DNA of 64,000 nucleotides, taken from the NCBI GenBank assembly GCA_037349315.1, contig JBAIAC010000004.1:78484501-78548500 (forward strand), in the 5' to 3' direction. The translations under genes were made by a program, and so were the position numbers. Origin of the DNA: Chelydra serpentina. Its lineage: Eukaryota; Chordata; Testudines; Chelydridae. This document shows, in pieces, positions 31,582 through 44,164 of the stretch. Below the pieces are notes generated by a model, which did not search any database, was not told the origin of the DNA, and was given only the letters and a program-made list of their open reading frames with translations. Numbering within the stretch: position 1 is the stretch's first letter; every line of letters begins with the position of its first letter.

Positions 31582-34267
31582 AAACACTACACTGGATATG
31601 AAGAAGTACTGGGTGGGCAAAAAGGAACTTTGCATCTGAAAATCAAGCCCAGATGATTTAATAGGCTGTTGAACTATGCAGCACTATTTCCGTGTTTTCA
31701 TATTACCTATTATTCAGAATTTGGCAAACATTAAGGAGTCACGCTGTCGATTCAGTTTTTCATTCTGGCATCATTAGTTCTGATTTCAGAGCTTCTACTG
31801 GCAACAAGACTGTGACGTTCATAGAAATGTCATTTCTATGACTTGAAAATTCTGTAGCATATTGCAAAATGCAACCAGAAGTTCTCTGGAAATGTCAGTT
31901 TTACTGTTTCTGGAACAGATCACAGCAAACTAAATTAACACTGGTAGAGACATAGGAGAAACTAGACCTGTTTCTCAGAAGTAAAGAAGCATTGCTAGAT
32001 GCAACCAGAGCCTTGTCTGATAATCTCTTAAATTATCTCGTTACTATTAAAATTGATAGGAAACCTCTCAGAGCTGTTCTGGGACCAAGAGTTTAACAAC
32101 CCGATGAGGCGATTTGCCTGGATTGTAAAAAAGTTGGATTGATTGCATTCAGTGTAAGCTACTTTGTAAACAAGGGAGCCTCATTCTTGGTTGACCCTTA
32201 GACACTACTTTAATCACCATGATTGTTAATGCTTATAACAATTTTTTATTATTATTCTGTTGAGTCCTGGGTTTACCACCATTCATGCTTGTTTGTCATC
32301 CGTCACCATATGGAGTGGTTGTCTAGGTGTTTAAATGTTTTAATGAGATCATCTTTAAGTGTACAGGCTTTCATGCTGGGTAACTAGTATGGAGGCACAT
32401 CAGAATCTTTGTGAAAGAGGCTCTACTAATGGGCATGTAGTGTACAACACAAATTATACATGCAGAGTTAAATGAGATGCAATCAAAAAGTTAGTGAAAT
32501 ATGGCATTTTGTGTGTTCTGTTCACAAGGCACACGCCACCTTAAACCATAAAGTAAAATACAACTGCATATAAATGGACACACAGCATCTCTGCCAACCT
32601 TGATTAATAGAACAGATAAACTTTCTTCTTGGAACAATCCTGTTACCACATTGGTCTGTCAATATTCTTTCTGCTAAAAGCTGCCAGGAATGAATCCAAA
32701 ATGTGTGAGACTCAGGCCTTACCTCTCTGTTCATCTGAACTTCTCATGTCCTTTCTTCAGAGGACTTGGATTAAATTAGTTTGATACCCTGTCTGGACCT
32801 ACCATATTGGCTCACTTCATGTGAGAACTGGCACCGCAAGGGGTTAGGATGGGGGAGGTTGCATCATAGTGACCTTTCAAGTGGGCGTTTCTTCACCCTC
32901 CTCAGATACTTCAGAGCCATTTCATTTTAACTGTTTTTCCCAGTGTCTTTCAATAAATCTAGGCCCCTAGCAGAGGCCCACGTTGCTGTCCAAGCTATTG
33001 GCTTGCTCTCCATCTATCTATGTATTTACATAACCCTCATCCTTGTATTTTCTGAGTAGCAGCCAAAAATAGCACTGAAACCCTATCAGTGGTATATGAA
33101 TCCACAGCTTGCCCTTCCATTCAGCTAAGTTTCCCTTAACTCTCAACAACAGATGGGTCATTACTACCACACTAAAACCAGGAAAATATTGCAAAGAAAT
33201 GTCATACCATCTCACCATGGCTTTTTACGTGTAAATGCTAATACTATAGAGCATAGTGAAACTAGATTGTTTCTAGAGCAACTGTGTAGCTACTAGTATT
33301 GTATGTATTGCTTGGCTCTTATGATCATTTTGTACTTGATGTAGATGTTTTGTTGGTGAATCAAACATCTTTTAAAGCTGTACTAATGGGGGTAAACTTA
33401 GCAAAAAGCTGTATCTGATATGTGCTCCTTTGACTTTCCAGTCTCTCAAACTGGAAAACCACCAGGTGATCCTATAAAAGGACCACCACTGACATGGAAT
33501 TTTTGATAATACCTATCAGGCACAAAATGCCTTGTTGCAGAATATGAGTAATTTTCTTCAGACAGTTATGAAATGTTGTCAAATAGGGAGGCATTTGAAA
33601 TTCCAAAAAGAATCTGTCTTGTACATTCTCAGAGAAACAGTGAGATTGCAAGATGGGATTTAAGCAAAGGATTCACTACAAATAACAGACCATCACAGAG
33701 TGATCTCTACTGGGAGAAGATTGCTACACTTGCCAGATATCTCATAGCCCTTGGGACTCAAGGGCTTATGAAAGAGCATATTTTCAGGTGATTATGATAA
33801 TTTATAGGTTTAATTAGTCCACTGTCTAACTTGAGGCTTACCAGCATAACCTTCTCCCTGGTGTTTATGTCCCTGCAGATATAATGTTGTTTATCTCAGT
33901 GACTTTTGGTTTCATATAGTATTTCTCAAAGAAAACAGATAAGGATTTTAGCAACTCTAGCTTCTCAGATAACATAGGCTTTCATTCACGCTGTAAAACC
34001 AGGGGCTTATACTTAATAAATCTTTGTATCAGGCTAAATATGTGAGTTCAAATATATCAACTTTCTTCTCTGGACAGTACAACAGAGTAACAGTTTATTA
34101 ATTTTACAGATCAGTTGGGTCTGGGTGCCTCTACCCACCCCTCCATAGACACTGGATGTCTCCATGAAACACAAAATGTGTTCAGTTCTGCTGCTACGTA
34201 GGGCAAGATTTGAGGCGCCTATGTAGGAGTGAAGCCTCCTGTGTGCAATTAAGCACAGTTCTGTGGG
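31582..34267. other. no recognised feature
   Basis: About 2.7 kb, the longest stretch here without a named repeat. Frames at 32.5, 33.0 and 33.6 kb have no motif I recognise. Confidence 0.45.
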
Positions 34268-35310
34268 GGAACACAGAAATGACCATACTGGGTCAGACCA
34301 ATGGTCCATTTAGCCCAATATTCTGTCTTCCAACAGTGGCCAATGCCTGGTGCTTCAGAGGGAATTAACAGAACAGGCAATCATTGAATAATCCATCCCC
34401 TGTCATCTGCTTCCAGCTTCTGGCAGTCAGAGGCTAGGGACAGCATGAGCATGGGGTTGTATCATTGACCATTTTGGTTAATAGCCATTGATGGTCCTAT
34501 CTTCCATGAACTTATTTAGTTCTTTATTGAACCCTGTTATAGTTTATAATTTTAGCTTTCACAACATCTCCTAGCAACGAGTTCCACACGTTGACTGTGT
34601 GTTGTGTAAAGAAGTACTTCCTTTTGTTTGTTGTAAACCTCCTACCTATTAATTTCATTGAGTGATGCCTGGTTCTTGTATTATGTGAAGAAGTAAATAA
34701 CACTTCCTTATTTACTTTCTCCACACTTCACAATTTTATAGACCTCTATCGTATTCCCTCTTAGTCATCTTTTTTCCAAGCTGAAAAGTCAGTCTTCTTA
34801 ATCTCTCCTCATGCGGAAGCTGTTCCATACTCTTAATTACTTTTGTTTCCCTATTCTGTACCTTTTCCAGTTCTAATGTATTTTTTTTGAGATGGGGTAA
34901 CCAGAACTGCATGCGTTATTCAAGGTGTGGGTGTACCATGGATTTACATAGTGGCATTATGATATTTTCTGTCTTATTAGCTATCCCTTTCCTAATGGTT
35001 CCTAACATTCTGTTAGTTTTTTTGACTGCCACTGTACATTGAATAGATGTGTTCAGAGAACTATCCACAATGACTCCAAGATCTCTTTCTTGAGTGGTAA
35101 CAGCTCATTTAGACCCCATCATTTTCTTTACATAGTTGGGATTATATTTTCCAATGTGCATTACTTTGCATTTATCAACACTGAATTTCATCTGCCATTT
35201 TGTTGCCCAGTCATCCAGTTGTGTGAGATCCCTTTGTAACTCTTTGCAGTCTGCTTTGGACTTATCTATCTGGAGTAATTTTGAATCATCTGCAAATTTT
35301 GCCACCACAC
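34268..35310 (-). mobile_element. CR1 LINE, 5'-truncated, reverse orientation
   Basis: Translation on minus starts inside the reverse transcriptase at the catalytic FADDSKLL box (about 35297). It continues through QRDLTQLDDWATKWQMKFSV and DKCKVMHIGKYN and ends in a region encoding [12 protein letters not shown]. The 3' end reads, on plus, 'ccatactgggtcagaccaat'. Frames are broken. The sequence right of about 35310 no longer matches, marking the truncation. Confidence 0.85.
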
Positions 35311-35995
35311 ATGTGAGTGGGAAGGATGGCTTGGTGGAAGAGTAAGACAGAAGTAAGTAGATCTGCTGCTTTGTGGATCTCCTGGTTATTGTATCCAAAG
35401 AGTGAAAGCTGGAGGAGCTACTGCATGCTCAGTGATGCAATAGTGGCCGTGGAGTGGCTACAGCATCTAGAAAGAAGGACTTCTCATTCAACTGCCATGG
35501 AACCAGGCAGGCATGCAATTCTGACTGGGTCCTTGTTCCCCTCAAAATTTGTAATAATTTTGGGAAAATGAGAAATGTAAGTGAGTTATGTAGGAAGAAT
35601 GTCACATAACCAGATTATCTTAAATCAAAAAGAATGACGGGCACACTTAAAACTGGGGGCCAAAGTGCAAGAGTGATGAAGCAAAAGAACAACAAACATA
35701 GTTGTAGAAATCTTTGATTCTCAGCTTCACTGAAAGTTTTGCCTGAATTGGGCCTCCAGGCTTAGTCTATACATTAGTTTAGCAAGATTCTTCAGAGGAT
35801 TTACCCTTCGCATTCAATATGGATGTTCTTTAAATTGCCCCAGAGTTTTCCACAGCATTTATGCAACTAAATGTCTCATTTGGTGCTCAATAGAGTTCTG
35901 AAAAGATTTTAGATATTATGAATGGTTTCTGTGTCCTTTAACCTCCTTTTTACACTGAGTAGCTTTAAATCATGACTTGCATTATCTGTATTCTC
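35311..35995. other. no recognised feature
   Basis: About 700 bp without a named repeat. Confidence 0.4.
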
Positions 35996-36232
35996 ATAGT
36001 GTCTAGAGGCCCCATTGGGGTTGTTGTATAAATGCAAAGTAAGAGAAACACTCTTTGGGGCAGAGACCCCATTCTACACAGATAAGAGAAACAAAGACTA
36101 AGAGAAAGGTAGTATTATCATCCCTACCTTATGGATGGGGAACCAAAGCACAGAAAGATGAAGTGACTTGGGAATTAAATCTAGTTGTCCTGAGACCTAG
36201 TCCAGTGCCGTAAGCACAAGAGCATCCTTCTT
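35996..36232 (-). mobile_element. tRNA-type SINE, reverse orientation
   Basis: On plus it reads as the reversed tail ('tctagaggccccattgggg', 'ctctttggggcagagaccc'), then the core ('tggatggggaaccaaagcac', 'gaagtgacttgg') and the reversed tRNA-like head ('gtccagtgccgtaagcac'). Same family as the SINE split by Harbinger copy 1. Confidence 0.7.
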
Positions 36233-37784
36233 CCCAATTTGCTATCCAAAGTTTTTACTTTCATATTAAAATAATGCAGCCAAAGCTGCAGAATATCTGG
36301 GCAGTTTCAAAATACATCAGAAAGTCCAATGCTCTGCTCACTCCCAGTTTGGAGCGGTTTTCCTTGGGTTTGTACATCCTGCTCTAGTTTAGATAGCCAA
36401 GGAGCAGATGTTTCATGTTTTAAAGATTTAATATTAGTGATAATGTTATGAAGTGAAACTACCAGAGGGAGATCAAACTCTACTGCCCAGAATTATTTTG
36501 TAGGAAATTGCAGCAGTATTTCTGATGGAAAATCTACTGTTGCTGTAGTGTAATAACTGCTTTCAGCCTTGTGTGCTAAAACAACTGTTCTGGGACACCC
36601 ACAGCTTTCCAACAATATTTGCTTGGTTCAAGCTTTTTCATATGCCTCATTTTTTTTCCCATTTAGAATGTTTAAAAGCAACACCGTAAAACTCAGCAAT
36701 GCCAGCAACACTGAAAACTAGCAAAGAAAGTAAAGCAGCTCAAACCAACAATGAGCTGACAGAGAGAAAGCTGGGAAACAACTATTAAAGAGGTTCTGTC
36801 ATGATCTATCTTCTGGTTGCCACCTTTCTTCCCTCACTATATTTCTGGACTACAGAGGAAACTCAAACCTTCCAAATCATGTGGCTTAGGACCTATAGCG
36901 TTAAAGACAGTGGCACATTTTCAGTTAAAGTGGTACCAAACTATGCTTTTGAAGCAGGAAGGTCTGAGTTCAAACCCCACTACCACTCTGAAGTTCCAAG
37001 TGGCCAACAAGTAACAAAAGGTCTCTTACATTCCCTATATGCCTCCAGTAGCTCTGAAACGTTAGCTCTTGCTTTTCTAAAGCCACTCAATGTTATGCAC
37101 TCCACGTTTTGCAAAGCCACTCCATGTTATGCTCACAAAAAAAGCATAAATGTGTTCCTTCAGTGCTCCCCTGTTTTCAATATTGGGCCAGTAGAAAGGC
37201 TCCCTTCCCCCCACAATTGAAGGAGTATGGTATGACTTGTATTCTGTTGTGTAGCAACAGACTCTGCATATTGTGTGTAACAAGCCTTGAGGGAGGATCC
37301 TCTGTCACATCAGGGGGAGATTTTTAAAAGCTCCAAAGGAACTTAAGAGCACAAGACCCACTGAAAGTTAATGGGATTTGTACTCTTAAATCCCTTAGGC
37401 GCTTTAGAAAATCTCCACCTTAGGCATCTTCCCCATGATAACAATGAAGCATAGAGGTCTAACCTCTTCCACATGCCTATCCAACAGGGGTCTGAGGAGG
37501 CAGCTAGCAGAGGGAGGCTTCCTTTCTGCTTCTTCCCACATCACAAGAATGGGCCAAGCAAGAGAATTTTCTTTTTTCACCTTCTCTTCACTGGCAGAGG
37601 GGTTTCCTCCCTCCCACCCTTCCTCCTTTGTCTTCAGAAGGAAGGTGTGACAGCTTGAGTTAGGAATTCCCATCAATAGCTCAGAATTGCCATTTTGCTG
37701 CTGTAAACAGAAAGAGAACCTCAAAAGGTTCAAAGTTCTGTTCCGGATTTTGAGATTTTAGGCAAAACACATTCATGAGTCACC
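36233..37784. other. no recognised feature
   Basis: A 139-codon open frame at 36801-37220 is the longest here, but it has no known motif and no partner on either side. Confidence 0.4.
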
Positions 37785-38123
37785 AGCTGCTTTCAACTAC
37801 CTGAAAGGGGGTTCCAAAGAGGATGGCTCTAGACCATTCTCAGTGGAGGAAGATGACAGAACAAGGAGTAATGGTCTCAAGTTGCAGAGGGGGAGGTTTA
37901 GGTTGGATATTAGGAAAAACTTTTTCACTAGTAGGGTGGTAAAGAACTGGAATGGGTTACCTAGGGAGGTGGTAGAATCTCCTTCCTTAGAGGTTTTTAA
38001 GGTCAGGCTTGACAAAGTCCTGGCTGGGATTATTTAGTTGGGGTTGGTCCTGCTTTGAGCATGGGGTTGGACTAGATGACCTCCCGACGTCCCTTCCAAC
38101 CCTGAGATTCTATGATTCTATGA
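37785..38123 (+). mobile_element. CR1 LINE 3' end with octamer tail
   Basis: The C-terminal reverse-transcriptase region is readable ([20 protein letters not shown], then [20 protein letters not shown]). The 3' end 'ggttggactagatgacctcc' is followed by ATTCTATG ATTCTATG, the hallmark CR1 tail. This is the best-preserved CR1 end in the window. Confidence 0.9.
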
Positions 38124-39061
38124 ACCGTTAGTTATAACTATATCTTTGAGGAGCTATTTGGATTTTTAATTCAGACCCTCTTGCTTCTAAGGTGGATTTA
38201 GGGAATGGATCCAGTATAGTGTTCAGTTTTTAAATTCTTTTCTTTTCTCTCCACAGTGCTTTCTGTTCTATCCCAGTTTTCTATTCAATTTCATCCAAGG
38301 GTCTTGTGTTTTCTGCTTTCTCAATGTAGATAATGAAACCAAAATCTGAATTACCTTTTTAATTTAACCAGCCTTGTCACTTAATCACACGACTCTCTGA
38401 AGATTTGGATTAATCCTACTCAGTAGAATCAAACAGTTAATCATCAAGTAGAACTTGCAACCTGAAAATTGCAGTACTGTCAATCACTAGCTCCATCCAC
38501 TACTCCTTTGTCTTTAGTTTGGGTGTCACAAAGTCTTTTGTCCCAATATCCAGTTCATTTCAAACTTTACCTGTGATTTCCTCCCTACACATACTCCACT
38601 CTCTAGCCCTTCCTTCTGGTCCCCTGCTTCTATCTTGGTGCTTGCAGCTTAAGTATACATGTAAAAAGACTGAGTACAAATCATAGGCATGTGTAAAATA
38701 AAAATAAACTTTCATGATGGTGAAGTGTGCTATGTCCTCCCCTCTTCTCCCCCATAATACTTCATGATGTTGTGACTATTTTGACCCCACCTCCACCCCG
38801 CCAGCTTCAGGTAAGATTTTATTAATGAGATTGCTTACATGCATTTTTGTACAGTAGAAAGCATTCAGAAAATGGAAATGTCAGCTATCTAGAATTCTCT
38901 TCTGAAGCCACTTACAATACAAATATAGGTCCATGCAAATCCTTGTGAACTATGACACTTCTGACTGACTGTAACTACTTAAATCTATTGTACACATTGG
39001 TAAATAAAATTGTTTATTTAAATTATGATTATTTATATCCGGGAATGAATCCACAAACCCT
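38124..39061. other. no recognised feature
   Basis: About 900 bp of AT-rich DNA, nothing named. Confidence 0.4.
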
Positions 39062-39189
39062 AGACTCCAACTAGCTCAAAATGCAGTAGCTTGTCTCCTT
39101 AGCAACACAGGTTGCCCTGAACACATCAACCCATCGCTCTGCTCTCTGCACTTACTCCTCACAGAATGTGGAGTACAGTTCAAGGACAA

Positions 39190-39592
39190 TGGTCTTGTCT
39201 ACACTGCCCCTCAGTTAAGAATGTAACATAAGAATGGCCATACTGGGTCAGACCAAAGGTCCATCTAGCCCAATATCCTATCTTCTGACAGGGACCAATG
39301 CCAGATGCCCCAGAGGGAATGAACAGAACAGGTGCTCATCAAGTGATCCATCCCCTGTTGCCCATTCCAGTCAGTCCAGTCCTACTCAGTTTGGAGTAGG
39401 GACATGTGTACAGCAGTGCACACCATGTGGGCACTGCAGGTGCAAACTAAAAGATTATTCCATTAATGTAGTCCTGCTTGAAGAGGACTAGATTAAAGCA
39501 AACTAGGAACCTTTTAGTTTGCATCCACACAGGGGAGTCACAGTGCAGCACTTTGATGTGCACTTCTGTTCCCACACTGCAGTCTAGGCATG
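39190..39592. mobile_element. MITE inside the L2 fragment, itself carrying a CR1 end
   Basis: The left end TTGTCTACACTGCCCC and the reverse complement of the right end ATGCCTAGACTGCAGTG are imperfect inverted repeats. A 'gcaaactaaaag'/'ccttttagtttgc' foldback lies at about 39440-39522. Boundaries approximate. Confidence 0.4.
39222..39375 (-). mobile_element. CR1 3' end, reverse orientation
   Basis: 'taagaatggccatactgggt', then 'cagaccaaaggtccatctag' and 'ccagagggaatgaacagaac', match the 3' end of the CR1 at 34268. Confidence 0.75.
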
Positions 39593-40014
39593 ACTCCCCA
39601 TGTTTAAATCCCTTTATGGGATTGATTGGCCTTAGCTCCCTTAGAAACCATTTCTTTCTCTATAACCAGGACCTTCTATGACACCTACATCCGAGTGAGA
39701 CAAAGAAGTGGAGTGCAGAAGACAGGAGACTCTCACAGGAACTTGACCTAGGCTATGGAACTCACTCCCACAAATGATGAGGGAGACTACAGCACTAAGC
39801 ATTTTTAAGACTGAATGCAAAACTAATTGCTTCAACTCAGCTTTCCCTCAGCAATTTCTTATCATACATGCACCATACGTAAGCATTCATAAACATACAT
39901 AAACATCAGCAGAACAAAAAACCCTTATTAACTAATCAAGCTATTCTTTTACAGGCTGGGAAGGGAAACTGGGAGTGGGGAGAGGGAGAGATACTGTTAG
40001 GAAACACAAACGAA

Positions 40015-40400
40015 TACAGAATACTGCAGCACATCTCATCAGCAACCTGGATTACTGTGAACACATCACACCTGTCCTCTGTTCCCTACACTCTTTTGCC
40101 CTAGAATATTGACTCAAGTTCAAGGTCTTGGTCCTTATCTTCAAGGCATTCGATGGCCTGGGCCTAGGATATCTAAAGGTCATCTAAAGTTATGGGATGA
40201 AGACAGTGGTCAACAACTTCTACTCCCCCCCACACACACACCCTTCTTGCACAATGGAACTTTTTAACCATAAGAGTAAAGCTCATCTGTACAGGAGACA
40301 GAAATTCTCAGGAGTCAGCTCGAGACTATGGAATGAACTCTGCCAGGAACAAGCATAAACATCACTACCTTCCAGTCCAAGAACAAGCTGCATTTCTTTG
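40015..40400 (+). mobile_element. second L2-type LINE fragment
   Basis: QNTAAHLISNLDYCEHITPV, then FKVLVLIFKAFDGLGLGY and SSRLWNELCQE are L2 C-terminal residues, in the same orientation as the copy at 39062. A CA run interrupts the middle at about 40230. Confidence 0.7.
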
Positions 40401-40510
40401 ACCTTGCATTCTCTAACAAATATATGGCAACATGGGTGTGTGTATATAAATATCAATACACATACCCATGTTGCAATATGTTTGTTAGAGAACACAAAGT
40501 CAAAGAAATC
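40390..40510. repeat. inverted repeat, arms about 50 nt, loop 20 nt
   Basis: The left arm 40390-40440 and right arm 40461-40510 pair with about six mismatches and one bulge. The left arm is the L2 tail and the right arm is its inverted duplicate. Confidence 0.85.
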
Positions 40511-40519
40511 TACTTTGTA

Positions 40520-41099
40520 CATAGAGCAAAGGTTGTGAGGTTTATGATGATATATGATAGATATAGACACACACACCCCCTCAAACACTCCACTGGGGTG
40601 AGGTCGGGAGAACAACAGCCCACGACAGATGTTAATCACATTGCTTAATGCACTAGTGGAAGGCACTCAGCTGCTATGGTGATGAGCGACATAAGAACCT
40701 GTATAGAATAGAATTGTTGTTTTCATGTTTAAATAATGGACAATGCTCAGATTAGGGGGCCATATAAGTCCTTTTATAAATATATAGAATTATTTATTCT
40801 AAAGGTGTTAGTTGATTGATTGTGTTTCATGTCAAACTCTAATCACCCAGTGATCTGTCATTCACTTAATAAAAGCCTGAAAATGAAAGCAAATGTGACC
40901 TTTAATCACAGGATAGAATATATGCAATATACTGCTGATGTCTTGGTGTTTGCAGCCAGCCATATGTTACTGTTAGAATCCCTCCAACAGTCATTTCTGA
41001 TAAGATTTATCTGGAATTTGATTAATGGGCTGAATGATAGATTCCCAGACAATGAGCATTTCTATATCAAAGGAAATTAAGAGAAATGTTTAATACAGC
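40520..41099. other. no recognised feature
   Basis: AT-rich, nothing named. Confidence 0.4.
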
Positions 41100-42200
41100 A
41101 TAGTGGGGTTAGGTTGCCCCTTAAGGGTAGTAAGGCCAAGGGGTTAGCTTACCCACCACCTGCAGGTGTGGCCCTTTAAGAGCTGGGGAGGTCTGACTAG
41201 GCAAGGGTCTGGGAAATAGGTGATATAAGTAGACAGGGAGCAGTCCTGGGAGTAAGTAGTACTTAGGGGAGAGAAACCTGTTACTGTTCCTTTAAGGGCC
41301 TGGGATCGGGAGCTTTTCAGGGTGAGGTAAAGCTTCCCTCTCACCCAACAAATTGGGAATGAGTGGGGGAAGTGGACTAGTATTTATGCTGCCTTCTCCA
41401 GCATAGAAAAAGGTCTGACTGCTCACTCTCTAGCCTTAAGGTGAAAGGATTGATCGAGAGGGGGAAAAGGTCCAGCTGGAAGAGGAACTGGCTGAGTGCC
41501 TGCAGAAGGTTTTAATGAGAGCCCAGTTCCAGGGGAGGAGCTAGGGGAATGCCTGTATTAAGGAGAGATGGAGATGCTGCCTGAGATGCCACCCAGCTCC
41601 ACTGGAAAGGGCTGTGATTCCTGCCCTACGGAGGTATAGCTAACACCATGGATCAGAGCCCAGTGGCCAGAAAGGCTGGGAGTGGATTTCAGGAAGCTCC
41701 TCCTCAGTATCCAGATGGGAAGGAGACACATGAGGCGACTGAATCATAGCAGGAACAGACTCTACAGCCTGATAAGAGATGGTGATGAACAAGGAAAGAT
41801 AGGAGCCACCCAGGGAGTTGCCAAGGGACTTGAAGGAGCAATCCTTAACTGCCTAAGATAGGGTCCTAGAGCTGCAACCCAGAGGAAAGGGTGGGCCTTG
41901 GTTCCATGACCTCTTCCCAGCAAAGGAGACAATATGAGCCTCAGAACTGAGAGAGGAAAAGACTGACACAGTCCTGGAAGGGGACTGAAGGTTTGACATA
42001 AAGACCTATAGATGGTGGGACTTGCCTTGCTTGGACTTGTGTTACCCCGTAAGGGAACTGGGTTTGAAAGGCAACCTGGCCAGAGGGCAAGGACACAAAA
42101 ACCACAGACCGCAATAAGGCTAGAATGCTGGACAACCTGGGGGGCCATGATGGAAGAACCTCTGCAGCATACCACATCCACACACCAGGGGTCACTCCAA
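41100..42200. mobile_element. LTR-like region, boundaries unknown
   Basis: 'ggccctttaagagctgggga', 'gttcctttaagggcctggga', a TATA-like 'gatataagtag' near 41222 and long purine-rich stretches resemble LTRs of Gypsy or retroviral type in turtle DNA. No clear TG...CA ends or duplication were found. Confidence 0.35.
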
Positions 42201-42394
42201 CAGTGAGCATGCACCATCATACATGCTTTTGCCTTCCTCTGCAGCATGCGGCATGGGTCGCTTGCTAGGATCATCTAGGTATATTTCACTAAATCATTCC
42301 CTGCCACTGCAGGGGCCCCATGCATTGGTGTACCTCAGTCCTTCCTGTTCTCTGCTGGTGGTACACAATAGTCTCCAAAGGGATGTAATACTTT

Positions 42395-42505
42395 GGTCTA
42401 ATTCTGGATCTTGGCTTGGCGTGGGGATGACCGAGTGGTGTTTAGTGGCCTGTAATATATAGGAAGTCAGACTAGTTGATCTAGTGGTCTTCTGGCCTTA
42501 CATGC
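42395..42505 (+). mobile_element. CR1 LINE 3' end
   Basis: 'ggcctgtaatatataggaag' and 'cagactagttgatctagtgg' are CR1 3' sequence. Confidence 0.65.
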
Positions 42506-44164
42506 TATGCCGCTGTTATTTCTAAAATAATAGTAGCTTGGGTCACAGTAGACTAAGTATTTCAATTTATCACTTTCACTGCAACTTTTGTTATCTTACG
42601 AAGGGCCTGAATATGCTACACTTACATTGAGTAATAATACTTCACTCTGCATGTCGCCCCATGGCAAGTAGTCTCATTGAAATCAAAATAAGATTTCCCA
42701 TCACAAGAGTGGTAGAACTGAACCAGGTATGAGATAGTGAGAATAATCCTGCTTCTTTCATCTGCTGATAATGTGGAAAAAATTGAAACATTATTTGACT
42801 GCAAAAAAAAAATCATGCCTCTTATTTGTAAAGAGCAAGATAATCAAGTCATGTTTTATTATTCAAATTTGAGAACCTTTTAGATTCCCCACACAGAAAC
42901 CTTTCCTCCATTGTTTGCTACAGCAAAGAAGGGGGAATATGTTTGTCTAGAAATACTGCTTCCAATGCTGTCTCTGGAGTTTCCCAATGGTAAGTGACAA
43001 CATAATCTAGTCCTTAAATTTTGCCTTTTTACTGCATGCACTATCTCGGGATCTCAACTTTTTGCTTACCAAACATTATTTGCACATGCCATTATTTGGA
43101 TAGACATCCTCTGTCCAGTCTGCCTGCTGGCTTTGAGGTGTTGCATGAAGCTTTAAGAACTAGTGGATGTCTGGTTACTGCACTTATAAGTTCCTAAACC
43201 CTGCAAGCCCTGAGAGTTCAAAACATTTTTCATTTTTGAAGCAACTACACCTGAAGTTGAAGTTGGCAACTGAACCCAAGAAAGAAGTGGTGCTGGATGT
43301 GGTTTGTAACAAAGACTCACTTGCTGTGTTAACTTAATTATCTTTGTTACTTGTCTGATTCAATTAAAGTTGCTGTAGTTACATTACAAGCACAACTGGC
43401 TGATAGGATTTTGGGAGACATTGTACAAATCCAAAAATTTTGTACAAATCCAAAATTTTAAGAAGACCAAATGCTTGTCACCCAAAACTGTGTCTGGACT
43501 TGTTGGTATGAAAACTTGGATGCTAATTTAGAATTTGGCTCTATGAACTTATCAGAAAAGGTCATTTGCCTCAATGAAACATTAACAAATGATAAGTGTA
43601 TGGAAGTAGAATATCCTTCAGTGGAACAATCATAGAACGTGGCCTTCCAGAATGTGATGAGGTGACACAGCTCAACTACTAGCTAGCTATTATAAAAGAG
43701 GAAGTTATGTTTGTTAAACATGAACTGCGACAGCATAAGCACTCACTCTCCCTTCCTCTTTAGACTGAGGTAAAAATTAGAGGCAACACTGAGCCTTGGA
43801 ACTGACAAATGTCACCAGTAATTACAATATGTAGGAACAAAATTCATATTCACAAAGCAAGGTAAGAGGCACACAAGAATAATAAATGAACCAACCAAGA
43901 AAATTGAGAGCTTTACCTCAGGAGCATTTATTATTATTACATTGTTATGTAAGAGGCAGTGGTATGTAAATTAAATAGAATTTACTATATTTAAAGGCCA
44001 GACTTTCACAATATTGAATTATGATATAAAAGGTCCTACGAAAGCATCATCAACCATTTCAAATTAATTTGATAAACATGTGCTGTTGGAAAATTGTGTA
44101 CTTTGCTGGGGCCTCAATCCTGCAAATACAGTAGGACTCCCTACAGGTGCAGGATCCCCACTAA
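42506..44164. other. no recognised feature
   Basis: About 1.65 kb, AT-rich. A piece at 43770-43800 ('taaaaattagaggcaacact') weakly resembles the end of the hAT MITE at 215-419. No partner end was identified. Confidence 0.4.

Larger units (their letters stand above)
39062..39850 (+). mobile_element. L2-type LINE fragment interrupted by a nested MITE and CR1
   Basis: 39062-39185 encodes LQLAQNAVACLLSN, then PEHINPSLCSLHLLL, the C-terminal reverse-transcriptase region of L2-type LINEs. The homology resumes at about 39605-39850 (ALMGLIGLSSLRNHFF type residues). The middle is younger insertions. Confidence 0.6.

Noticed and set aside
36801..37220. 139-codon open frame
   Set aside because: No recognisable motif, no splice or promoter context, and ordinary for chance in this length of DNA.
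43770..43800. Possible second copy of the hAT MITE at 215-419
   Set aside because: Only one end-like stretch is present; no partner end or 8-bp duplication was found.
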